From the NCBI GenBank assembly GCA_025765615.1, contig JAIVFJ010000014.1, positions 495,001 through 559,000 on the forward strand: 64,000 nucleotides of DNA, written 5' to 3'. The stretch is from Zopfochytrium polystomum. Lineage: Eukaryota > Chytridiomycota > Chytridiomycetes > Chytridiales > Chytridiaceae. A model generated the notes under the pieces. It made no database searches and was not told the DNA's origin. It was given only the letters and a program-made list of their open reading frames with translations. This document shows, piece by piece, positions 54,154 to 64,000 of the stretch (its first letter is position 1; every line of letters starts with the position of its first letter). Made by a program: the position numbers and the translations under genes.

Positions 54154-56250
54154 ATTGGCCAGTTTCTTGGCAGCTTCCCTTCCAGTCCACACTTTGCTGC
54201 ATAGGTCCACAAGGCCAAGATCATTTGAAAGCTTGACAGCACCATGAGCATGAACTGTTGTGTGTGCCTGCCACTCATATCTATCCCAAATCCAATCATT
54301 CTTCAAGGTTTTTGAAAAGAAAGCGTTGATAAATGCTTCAAGGCGCTCTGTGAAATACTTATTCACAAGGTGTTGGCACTGAGAAACTTGCAAAGTCCTC
54401 TCTGCAGGGGATGCAAGAAGCCCTGCTGGCAGCAAGTGATGCAAGTCTGGAAGATGATTGTCTGCATAGCTGAAGTGAAGAAAGCAGTTGCTGCACCCTT
54501 CTACTGAAAAGGAGCTTCCAAACCTTGCCTCCTGCCATACCAGTAGCGGTCAGAACCAGTAATATTGCCAGCATAAGCAGTTATTCTACGCATCATTCCA
54601 GCCTTAGCCTCTCATCCTCCAACGCTGCCCGAAGCTCATCTAGAGACATTGCCTCATCTCCTGGGTTATGCTGCAAATAAATGGAAGCTTGTCCAAGGCC
54701 CCTCAGCGCTGTACCAAATCATAGATCCAGAAAAGAAAATATGCAAAAGGGTAGTAAAGCTTCCCAGAGGGATCACAAGGATCTGGCTCTGCATACTTCA
54801 TCAAATGTGTCCCCCACTTTACAAGCGCATGCAAGCTTGGTTGGGTCTGCAAGGCCAAGAGGGATAGCTTCACAAATGCAAGGGAGGCCAGACCTGTCAA
54901 TTAGGGAGGCTTATAAGAACCAGTGTTTAACGGTCTTATGCATAGTATTCTCACCAGGAGTGTTAAATTCATTCAGTGGAGTCTCTTCAACAGCAGACCA
55001 ATGCAGTAGTTGTTGAACCCTTTCCTGCTCTGTAAGAAGCTCCTCTGCCCCTCCTTCATCCACAATAGTTCCATAGGGGTTTAGGCCCTGCTCTTCAAGA
55101 TCCTGATCCACAACAGCATTCTCATCAACCAATCCCTGACCTCCATCTTCATTCTCCAAAGCAACAGGCAAGTCTGGAGGATCACTATTCTCTGGAAGAC
55201 CATCACAAGCAGCCTGGTCAAACTGAACACGATGCTCAATAAATTCAGGGTGGTTCTCCACCAAAAACCTTGCAATTGTCTGTACTCTTGCTCTACAAAC
55301 AGTCAAGTCTCTAGATTGGACGTATTCATCTTGATTTGGTCTGCAATCAACAATAACTGAAACTGCAGCTGGGAGGCAAGGGACTTGCTTCACAAACTCA
55401 ATACTCTGCTGGCAAAAGTTTGCCACAAAGCCTCGGTGCACATTTCAGCCATTGCTGCTCAGCTGATAGACAGTCATGATGGGAAGAACAGGAGAAAGTA
55501 GCATTTCTTCAACCATAGTGAGAGATCTCAGAGCTTGTCCTATTTCCAAATCAATGGTGGAGAATTCTGGGATCATGTCATTCTCAATTCCAAAGAGGGG
55601 AACCCCAGCATTCTGGTCAGAACAAAAACAGTCAGTACTGGTTAACTTACCTTTTTTGCACCAGTCACTCTTATAATTGTTGGCCACTGGAAGTGGCATG
55701 TCCTTTGCTGGCCAAATCTCTCTGCAAACAGTGCAGTGAAGTGAGTTGTAGCAAGCCATTTTCTCGTGAAACTGAGTCATAGCAGTCTTCACAAAAAGCT
55801 GCTCAATCGGAGGACCATTTTCACCTGCATCAAACTGCTGCAAGTAGTTGCCTTGAGGAATTTGGTCCTACAGAATGCAAATAGTTAGTTTGACTGAAGC
55901 AAGTATGAAAAGTTAGTCAAAGAGGGCGAAACCTGTAGTGTAGGCTCATCTGCCTCATGACTCTCATTCTCAGGCTGTGCAACTGCTTGGTTGTGCTGCG
56001 CAACTTCCTCTGCTGCAGATTGTGCTTCACCATGAGCAAGTGCTTGAACACGAATGGGTGGATGAATTGGAGCTTGAGTTGCTGCTCCAACTGGAAGTCT
56101 TCTTCGTGCAGAAGCCCTTGAGACTGCTCGGTGCAGCACAGCATCAGAGGCAGCTTGGACTTGAACAGCAGCCTCTCGAGTACGACGATTGGCTTCCCTT
56201 TGTCCTTCAGTCAGTTTTGGTCTGCCAGCTCTTGATTGTTTTGGACCTTC

Positions 56251-56514
56251 TGTGTTAGCAGGTCTTATTTTCCTTTTCCTTTTTTTTTTTTGTTTGTTTT
56301 TTTGGCTTTCACCATGATTCCAAGTCTTAAGGATGAGGAAAAGCGACAGAACAAAAAAAAAAAAAAAAAAAAAAAAAATAGAAAAAGAAAGAAAGGAGGA
56401 AAGGCAGCAGCTTCCCCTGCCAAAGCCCTCACCTCACTGCTCGCCCCACACTCCCCCGCATGCCCTCACTCAAATACACAGCACTCTTTACTGCACAAAC
56501 ACCACACACAAACA

Positions 56515-56563
<49 letters not shown>

Positions 56564-57589
56564 ACACGGATATTGGCCAGCAGCAGCAGCAGCAGCCTGC
56601 AATTCAGGGACAGCGGGCTGTGTTGGGACCTGACGGTGGTGGTGGTGGTGGTGGTGGTGGCAGCTTCAGACAATGACAGCAGACGACACTTGCTTTCGTT
56701 GGAATTTTGCCTTTTTTCTTTCTTGTTTTCTAAACATTTCTAACAAAACCCTGAGCGAATGAATGATTGGTTCCCCTAATTCACTTATCAAAAAAAGGCC
56801 CTGGGGGATTCATGTGTAGGTTTAAATCCTCCCCTGCTGCGCAGGCTCAGAAAAAATGGTGTACGTTCAAAGTAGGTGCAAGTGTTTTCAAATGGTTCTG
56901 GTTGAAACTGGAGAAGATCAAGCTGAATTCACAATGTTTGAGATGCCTGTAAAGAACGTTGGCAATTCGTTGCAGAGCCTTTCGTTGCACAAGCCAAATA
57001 ACGTAGATTGTAGACAGAGAGCTATTTTGGCTGTCCACTACGTGGCAGATCCACCAAGTTTCCTGTTCTGTCGAAACGCTTTATGATACTTTGGGCGCTT
57101 GATTGCTTGATAGGAACAATGTTGCTCCATCGCTCCATCCTTTCTCATGCAAGTTGACAACAATCTTCCATGTGGCAGCATCATGCTTTGTGCAAGCTGC
57201 TTCTCCATGTTGAATTTTGAGGTGATTGGGGGGATGTTTATCACAAGGGATGCAGTCGATTGCGTGGAGGCGGTGGCCAACAGGGGCTGTTTTGACGAGA
57301 GTACGGTGATGTTTTTCCCCCGGCTGCACAAGAAAGCGAGTCTTTTGGGCGTCCCGCCCGCCACAAATTACAACTGATGAATCAGAAAACAGTGTGAAAG
57401 AAGAGAGGGGGTAGGGAGGAAATTGTAGCTGGCTGGCATTCATTCGTCTTGGGCCAAGGATTTCTGAATCGCTACTGCATCTCTGCGGCCTCTGCAACCT
57501 GCCACCTCTAGCTCCTCAATGCAGTACATGCTGCTGCCGCCACCACTCCAACAACTGTCCTCCTGACTGGCTTCTCTTGCTTAGAGGTA
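56251..57589. other. spacer with CA and GTG repeats
   Basis: A CA dinucleotide tract at about 56517-56567, a GGT tract at about 56634-56660 and an A run at 56355-56378. Open frames at 56856-57500 on both strands overlap and have no recognisable family. Nothing else can be supported. Confidence 0.4.
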
Positions 57590-58588
57590 TGTGAGACTGC
57601 ACTGAGGTCTCAGTGATAAAGTCTAGGAATTTATTCACAAAAACAAGCATACCTGTCATAAAACCGCAAGGATTGGGACTCCTATTATTATTCCCAGTTC
57701 TTTAGTTTCCAAGGTTAACTATTGGGCCTGCTTTTACTACTTTTGTCTTTTCAGTTTCTGTTGTGCCACGGTTTTCTCAACATATTTTCTTTTTTGGTGA
57801 CTAACGGAGACTGCCTGACTGCCAAGGGATGGTGTGCCTGACAGGCTGTACACCAAGCCCGCCTAATTTATTATTTATTTTTGGCACCTGTTCATACACG
57901 CATAGGGTTGGGGGGACTTAGAGCATTTGTGGTGGATGCTCCAAGTCAGGGGGGTTGACTTAACAATTTTTTTATCTTGCTCTGTTTTTGGGCCATTTCT
58001 CTTTTTCCTTCTTTTCTTCAATCTGATTTCTGTCCTTTGGCACCACTACAGAGTCCCTTCAATTCCATCTGGCTTGTGACAGTGAGGGTAGTGAGAGGTG
58101 GTACACACCTGGTGAGTACATGGTCCCTTTGGGGGCTCCTCTTAAGGGGCAGGCAGCGGGTGGGGGGTCCAGCTGGCCCCACCACTGACTGTGTGACACT
58201 ACTGGTTCTGTGTTGGAGTGAGGATCACAGGCACTTGCCTGCTACAGAGGGGACAGTGATGGCATCCTTGACCTTGCAAGGGTGTTGGTGGCTGGAAGCA
58301 CAGCCCCCAACACATGAGAGTTCGATCTACGAGTGCCTGCCTTGGTCCTATTGCTGTGAGAGTGAGATGTGTGAGTACAAGTGCGATGTGATAAAGCCAG
58401 TTGGTCAAGTGATCATGCTGACGCAGCCTGGTGGGGTGCGTGTACGATCGCAGGTGTTTCTGCATGCGAGTTCCCTGCTGGCGACCTTCTGACCCCTACA
58501 TAGTTGACTCCCTTCTCTCTCTCCCCCCTGTCACTGGCAACAACGAGGGCTTCTGCAGCACTGTCTGCAACGAGGTGTGCTAGGCTGT
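57590..58588 (+). repeat. LTR-D, 3'-truncated copy
   Basis: Starts TGTGAGACTGCACT and follows the 7417-8839 copy block for block up to GAGGTGTGCTAGG (copy 1 position about 8434), where an LTR-B begins. It lacks the final roughly 400 bp, including the promoter-like and polyadenylation-like motifs. Confidence 0.8.
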
Positions 58589-58948
58589 TGTGAGGACGAC
58601 AAGCCGTCAAGCCTGTGACCTCAAATAAAAGAGTGTATACCCACTTTTTCACTGATAATTGTGAGGATTATCCACCTGTCTCGAAGCGTGTTATACACGC
58701 ATTCGGCTTGGACTCTGCTGTATATATTTTTATTTTCTTATTACTGGTTGTCCACATAAGCCACCGACTGACACTTGCTGTCGTGCCTGCGTCACCTGTC
58801 ACTATTATTATTTGTGCCATTATTATTATTATCCTGTACAATGGCTGCAGACCAAGTGAGTCAGTGTTTGCTCAAATGCTGGCATAGGGCTTCCTTGCTC
58901 AGTGGTTGGAGCGCTCCCTTCAATTGGGAAGGTGCCAAGTTTGAGACA
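58589..58948 (+). repeat. LTR-B, solo copy at the LTR-D breakpoint
   Basis: TGTGAGGACGAC to TTTGAGACA, 360 bp. CTGT occurs on both sides (58585-58588 and 58949-58952), a possible 4-bp target duplication. The sequence on its right does not continue LTR-D, so the surroundings have also been rearranged. Confidence 0.78.
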
Positions 58949-60775
58949 CTGTGAGACTGTGCTCTCTAAATCTCCTCACCCTGGGCTGGAGGTGGAAATA
59001 GAGCAATGGCCTAAATACCAATCCTATCTAATGAAAAGGGGCAATAGAAGGTGTCTAGGGGTCACCAGACAGGAAAATGTATTTGGAGTCTACTAAAGCC
59101 CATCATCAAACACAAAAGAAACTCTTTAAACACAAAAAAGAGCAGTTATCACACATCTAAAAGGGAAACATAAGAAAAGTGTGACAAAGGTGGCACAATC
59201 ACAAAAGAAAGTGCAAAGTGCCTCTGGTCCAAGACACAGAGAAACCCCAATGGCAAAGCCAAAGGGACCGAATCACTCGGTAAGGAATGAGACTTAGGGC
59301 AACAAAGGGGGCGCCTTAAGGCAGCACCAACCAATCTGTGCCAGCTCCTTCCCAAGGCAGAAGCCAAGGGGGAAGGCAAGAGAGTGGGGAGGAAAGTGGC
59401 CAGGTCCCAACCTGTTGGAGCCACCACCTTGGAGCACCAGCTCCCTCTCTGCCAAAGACAAGCCCTAGGTTGGAGGGGGTTGGACACAAAGGGCAAACAC
59501 AAGGAACAGTTAGTGTGCAGAGATGCCTGTTGGATCAAACCAGAACTGTTTTCCACTTAACAGAACCAGACACATCTTGTCTCACTCCCAAGAGAGGTTC
59601 CAACTCAATCCAAGGAGGGGGCACACAGGGTGGGAGACAGTGGGGCTCTTCTTGCTTCATCCTACTAGGACACAGACATCTGCCTCACCAGGCCAGAGGA
59701 ATCCCCTATCTTAGAAGCAAGGAAGGTTAAAACCCACTCCCACACACAAGTGTGGCACCATGACATCACAGGCATTAATCTGAGAGAAAGAGGGTCTGAA
59801 CCCAGTGAAGACCAGGCCCACCAAAGGCCACAGGAGCCAACAACCAGGGAGATGGGGGCATACCTGAGAGACCATTTCTGCAGCAGCACCTGACCAGCCA
59901 GCTCATTCATATCACCTTGAGAGACCTGGATTTGACTAGATGTATTGACAGGAACCTAGAGGCACCACCACAGATTTACCCTCTATCCTTCCATCACCAA
60001 GTGGCTCCTACCCAGTCCAACCTAAGCAGCATGCAGAATGGTGAGGCGCACTGGGGATTGAACCCAGCACACTGCCATGATGGCCAAGAGGACTTCAACC
60101 TCCTGCCACACACCAGGGGACTGCAACCCCCAGCTCATACACACAGTCAGGAAGAAAAGGGCAGGCAAGGGACTTCAGGTACAGTTCTCACAGTCAACAA
60201 GAAAGGGGGGCAGCAGTTTAAATAGGAGAGGGTTGGAATCACAGGGAGGAGAGGAAAAAGGAGGGAAAACACATACAAAACAACAAAACAATAAATAAAA
60301 CAGTAAAAACAGAATGGATGGGTGATTCACCAAATGGGGCTGAGCCATCAACAAGAGAGACAGCTCAGAGAATCATGGGGCCATTTCTTGGCAGGCAGCC
60401 ACCAGAGCAGAGTGGAGGGGGGGGTGGAGGAACTGGCAAGAAATGATTGGTGCAGACAAGAAGACACTCACCACAGCCACAGAAAGAAAGGAAGACACAC
60501 AAAGAGAGACAGTAAACAAACAACTAAATAAAAGATAAAACAAGAAAAAGAGCCAAAACAAAGGAAAATACTAATTGGAAAAATAAGTAAAAATCATCAA
60601 CAGAAAGAGAAAGAAAAGCCCTGTCTTCTCATACCACTCATATGAGGCATTACATCATGGTAGCTGGGCATCTGGACTTTGCACTTCTCCCACAGAAGTG
60701 GTTCAGTCCTTAGTCATTCCAAAAGTGAGGGGTTATTAGCTGGACATGATGGACTTTGCAGCCCAACAGTCTGCA
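58949..60775. other. unassigned AT-rich, repeat-like stretch between two LTR-B copies
   Basis: No protein family is recognised on either strand. It holds a tRNA-like segment at 60040-60112 (minus) and A-rich sequence at 60240-60620. Position between inverted LTR-B copies suggests transposon-derived DNA. Confidence 0.35.
60040..60112 (-). repeat. tRNA-like segment with perfect T arm
   Basis: The minus strand reads CTGGG-TTCAATC-CCCAG, a perfect five-pair T arm and B box, preceded by a TGGCAGGAGG A-box-like block about 40 nt upstream. No acceptor stem pairs well. A SINE head is more likely than a working tRNA gene. Confidence 0.4.
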
Positions 60776-61138
60776 TGTCTCAAACTTGGCACCTTCCCAA
60801 TTGAAGGGAGCGCTCTAACCACTGAGCAAGGAAGCCCTATGCCAGCAGTTGAGCAGACACTGAGTCACTCGGTCTGCAGCCATTGTACAGAATAATAATA
60901 ATAATAATGGCACAAATAATAATAGTGACAGGTGACGCAGGCGCGACAACAAGTGTCAGTCGGTGGCTTATGTGGACAACCAATAATAATAAAATAATAA
61001 TATATACAGCAGAGTCCAAGCCGAATGCGTGTATAACGCGCTTCGAGACAGGTGGATAATCCTCACAATTATCAGTGAAAAAGTGGGTATACACTCTTTT
61101 ATTTGAGGTCACAGGCTTGACGGCCTGTCGTCCTCACA
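60776..61138 (-). repeat. LTR-B, 3' LTR of the chromodomain retrotransposon
   Basis: On the minus strand TGTGAGGACGAC to TTTGAGACA, 363 bp. It follows directly the end of the integrase frame; just upstream is the purine run AATAAAAAAGAGG, which fits a polypurine tract for plus-strand priming. This ties the LTR-B family to the element. Confidence 0.85.
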
Positions 61139-63773
61139 GTACCTCTTTTTTATTCTCGCAGCCATAGATGCGACAAAATAAAGGTGTGTGCAAACGTGTT
61201 TGCAGGTCCAAGGGTCACTTGGTTTTTTGCAGGCGGGGCGCTTCGTCGCGTCCCAGGTGCAGGAGGTGGGATTGGTGTGGCCGGCTTGGTGGAGCTCACC
61301 AGTGGGGCAGGAGTCGCAGCAAGGTGCAGGCTCTTTGCCTTTTGTGGTCGAGGCACGTATGCGCTTCGGTGGTTGTTTTGCAAGGAATCCCTCGCGTTTC
61401 TTGAACTCATCTGGGTCGTTGTCTTTCACAAGAGCCCAGTAATCGTGGATAGCTTTCGGGTGTAAGTCTTCCTCAAGCTGGTTCCAATCGTGTTTGGAGG
61501 AATATCCGAGCCACTTTGTCAGATATATGTACTTCTCACCATCAAAGGTGTGAGATTTGATTCGCTTGATTTGATATTCAACATCAGCGTGGTCTTCTTC
61601 ATCCTCTTCAGGCTCAAAGTATCGCCTAACAAACTCAGGATGAATTCCAGGAGCCATTGTGGTTTTGGAAGACGGTTGGCGATGACGCTTCTTAGCGGTA
61701 CGCCATTGTTCAAGTTCTTCATCGTAAGTTACACCAGCAAGCTCTGCAGCTCCTTCAGCGGAGTCAGCAGGAGCGCGTTCTGTATAAGGTCGCAGTCGTG
61801 AGACATGCACGGTCCTGGTAACAATCTGGTTTCCAGGGAATGCTTCAACAATCGTATATTGAGCTTCGGAGTCCTTGCCAGTTATCGCAATGACTCGCAC
61901 AGGGCCAACCCAACGGAACATGAGCGAGCGGTTCTTGTCGTTAAGTTTGCCAGGGTTATCAAGAGAGACAGAAAGCCATGCTCTTGTCCAAGTTGAATTT
62001 TATGCGCCTCTTTATCCTTATCAAGGGAGACTTGATGCAAAAGGTTTTGATGGTCCTTTGCACGTGTCATGACAATCTTCTGTGCAGCAGCAAGTTTGTC
62101 AACAACTTCAGCCACATAAGGCTCTGTCAGAATGAGTTCTGAATTCATCGACTCTTCTGGGTCTGTTGAAGGGAGTTCAAACAGGAGCGGCGCAGAGGTT
62201 CCAGCCCATAGAGGGAGAGAGGGCGCTAGTGTCGCCAGCAAGGGCGGCTTGAACAGGTTAAGGGTGACTTGGTGTCCTGTTTTGTCTGCATAAACATATG
62301 AAATCTCTCCATTTCTGGACAGAACAGTGAGTCCACGAGTGTGCTCACAGGCTAGAGCTGGTTTAAACAAGTGCTCAGGGCAGATGAGGTTGCGGGGCCC
62401 ATACACGTAACAGGCAGAACGGTCGGTAAAAACTTGTGACGCAACCAAAGCTGTTGTCGTTCCACTGGGGTTCAGAGAACTTCGGAGGAAGGGGGGAACT
62501 TTAGATGTTCAGGTCGTCGACCTGCAATCGCAGGAGGTCGTTCATTAAAGATGTAAAGCACATCAATGGAGTATCTGAAGATAAACTCGCTGAGCACTTC
62601 ATGAATAGGATATTCTGTTGGGAAGGGCCAGAGTTTCATTGGCAGATACTGTCGCAATGTGAGCCTCGGGTTGGTTGTTCTCAAAAACACTACCCGGAGT
62701 TGTTGGGAAGGAGGCACTGGATCTTTGGAAAAGAGGGGTAGTGCTTTCTTCGGGTACACAGCCTTTGTTGTAAGCGTCTCAAGTTCATCAAGAATGGGGC
62801 TCTGGGGCTCGCCATCGAGACTTAGGGCAGGAAACATGTCATCATCCAACAACAAAGTTTGGTGTTGGGCTCTTCATCCTCGTCATCGGTGGGATAAAGA
62901 GCTTTTTCCTCTTCACTCAGAGGGTCTTCTCTGTCAACTCCAGAGAACATATCAATAGGGAGTCGGCAATCGCGTCCATGCATCAGGAAAAACGGCGTTT
63001 CTCCAGTCAGCGGGTGAACATGCGTTCTGTATGCAAACAGAATGTATGGGAGTACAGAAGGCCAGTCGTCATGAGTCGTCTGGTCAATGAAAGACCTAAT
63101 CATAGTCTTCAAACTCTTAATGGAGCGTTCTACAGCACCGTTTGCTCGAGGCCACCGTGGCGACGAGAAGGTTTTCTTGGTTCCAAGTGCTTTGCACAGA
63201 GCAGCAAACAATTCACTAGGAGAAGGGCTGTCCTCTGTCAGAGTGAAGGAACACAGGAACTCCATGTCTGCAGAACACTTGTTCTACTAAAGAGCGTGCA
63301 GCAGTTTCTGCAGAGATGTCAGTGACGGGGACTGCTTCAATCCAGCGGGTGAAGTAATCCATCACAACCATAATGTAGTGGTAGCCTTCAGGAGTCTTTT
63401 TGAAGGGTCCTGCAAAGTCAACAGCCACTCGTTCCCAGGGATACATACCAATGGGGACAGGGTGCAGAACTCCAGGACGGGACGGCACAGGTTTGCTTTT
63501 CTGACAAGTGTCGCAACTCGCAATATGGTTGCGAAGGTCTCTACCCATTGTTGGCCAGTAGAACCGTTCAGCTAGGTTATCGAACACTTTCCTGGCACCA
63601 AGGTGTCCGGAAAGGAGGTCGTCATGGACAAGTTTAAGGACATTTCTCCTCAAATTGTCTGGGATGCATACAGCAAGTCGTAGTGGGGCTCTCTTCATCA
63701 TGAAAGAGTAGGAGTCTCTCACAGCGTGGAGCACTCCGTGTCGTATCACCATCATAGCTGCGCGTGTAGTCAT
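61109..63773 (-). pseudogene. pol fragment: integrase with insertion, chromodomain and Cys-rich tail
   Basis: From 63773 leftward: an H2C2 zinc finger (VHDDLLSGHLGARKV...HIASCDTCQKSK), the integrase core with VAVDFAGP (Asp) and LHSDRGQPF (Asp), then ANGAVERSIKSL (Glu). A frame change occurs near 63250. After FFLMHGRDCRLPIDMF comes an acidic stretch and about 230 residues that do not belong to the usual integrase C-terminal part, then YVAEVVDKLAAAQKI, a further frame change near 61900, VRVIAITGKDSEAQYTIVE, a chromodomain (VEYQIKRIKSH...YIYLTKWLGYSSKHDW, about 61500-61590) and a tail with seven cysteines that reads 30 bp into the LTR. At least two or three frame changes mean this copy is probably dead. 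The frame continues to the right of 63773. Confidence 0.8.
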
Positions 63774-64000
63774 AGTACGACAGGTAACGCCTTCAGGAAG
63801 AGTGCCATCTCTCCTAAAACGAAGGATAGGTCCAAAGTAAGGGTCTTTGTTTTGAAGATAACTCAGTGCGCGGGGTTATCTAAAATCTGAACCTCAGATG
63901 GGAAGCTCTCAAGTGCAGCATTTGTGTCGACAGCAGGCGTGCTATCCTCAATAGGTGCTACAGCGGTCGTATCGAGTGGTGAAACTGCACCGGCAATTTC

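Larger units (their letters stand above)
53381..55843 (-). pseudogene. Rep and DUF6570-like parts of the Helitron
   Basis: Reading from the right: a zinc-binding stretch (CTVCREIWPAKDMPLP...DQNAGVPLFGIENDMIP and LTMVEEMLLSPVLPIM) typical of the DUF6570 region; VKQVPCLPAAVSVIV; then the Rep region with DRYEWQAHTTVHAHG containing the HxH motif and KLSNDLGLVD; then RRVCHYVDTLISAYNP and VQQHVCRPNGYCYS. The Rep region is split by the LTR-A at 53853-54153. Several frameshifts are present. Confidence 0.75.
51190..56250 (-). mobile_element. decayed Helitron (rolling-circle transposon)
   Basis: Minus-strand fragments in the Helitron order: an N-terminal segment and DUF6570-like Cys-rich region, a replication initiator (Rep) region, and a PIF1-family helicase. 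Boundaries are approximate: the left edge is set by the end of helicase-related sequence close to the neighbouring start codon and the right edge by loss of coding similarity near 56250. I could not place a convincing 5' TC end or 3' CTRR end with hairpin. Frameshifts and a solo LTR insertion show that it is dead. Confidence 0.75.
60776..64000 (-). mobile_element. Ty3/gypsy chromodomain retrotransposon, 3' half
   Basis: The minus strand carries, from the right edge leftward, the region before the integrase, the integrase zinc finger and core, an unusual extra segment, the chromodomain, and the 3' LTR. The gag, protease, reverse transcriptase and 5' LTR would lie beyond base 64000. Chromodomain integrases direct insertion to marked chromatin. 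Confidence 0.85.

Overview
This is a eukaryotic, almost certainly fungal window. Genes are split by short GT-AG introns (most 50-130 bp), coding DNA is GC-rich with many Ala/Ser/Pro and poly-Gln tracts, and the set of genes (mitochondrial Lon, septin-type GTPase, palmitoyl-protein thioesterase, mitochondrial SHMT, a NACHT-WD40 protein, a fungal-type NRPS-like enzyme) fits a zoosporic or other early-diverging fungus, possibly Chytridiomycota. The phylum is an inference. AT-richer islands between the genes are packed with transposable elements.

Layout. 0.8-5.2 kb: PIM1/Lon (+). 5.2-10 kb: a repeat island with nested LTRs. 12.3-15.8 kb: SH3-septin GTPase (-). 16.2-18.4 kb: palmitoyl-protein thioesterase (-), with a 15-nt exon. 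19.4-21.2 kb: cytochrome b561-type reductase (-). 22.4-26.7 kb: a second repeat island (LTR-C, LTR-A, LTR-B and a dead DDE transposase). 26.8-27.9 kb: an orphan gene. 28.3-30.1 kb: a type II membrane protein that may be a GT31-like glycosyltransferase. 30.4-33.2 kb: mitochondrial SHMT in 12 exons. 33.9-39.4 kb: a PB1-like/TIR/NACHT/WD40 NLR with a one-base frameshift in its repeats. 40-41.8 kb: a probable GPI-anchored alpha/beta hydrolase (-). 43.1-48.6 kb: a single-module adenylation-carrier protein fused to a membrane/beta-helix region, as in poly-lysine synthetase-like NRPSs. 49.6-51.2 kb: a single-pass membrane protein (-). 51.2-56.3 kb: a decayed Helitron carrying a solo LTR. 57.6-64 kb: more LTRs and the 3' half of a chromodomain Ty3/gypsy element that runs off the right edge.

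Four LTR families are defined here by direct comparison of copies. LTR-A (about 300-350 bp, four copies, two with perfect 5-bp target duplications) has a TATA box and, upstream of it, arrays of perfectly spaced GAA/TTC units, up to eight in phase. That is the textbook heat-shock element. LTR-B (about 360 bp) is the LTR of the chromovirus and ends in a tRNA-like segment. LTR-C (about 413 bp) has a perfect TTAGT duplication. LTR-D (1423 bp, 14-bp terminal inverted repeat) sits inside one LTR-A copy.

The observations I would follow first are the heat-shock-element LTR family, the TIR-NACHT-WD40 gene with its possible reversible frameshift, and the NRPS-like synthetase. Host genes do not form an obvious pathway together; they are an ordinary mixed neighbourhood interrupted by repeats. 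Splice sites were placed by eye from frame, motif and GT-AG consensus, and for the multi-exon genes the exon lengths sum to a whole number of codons.
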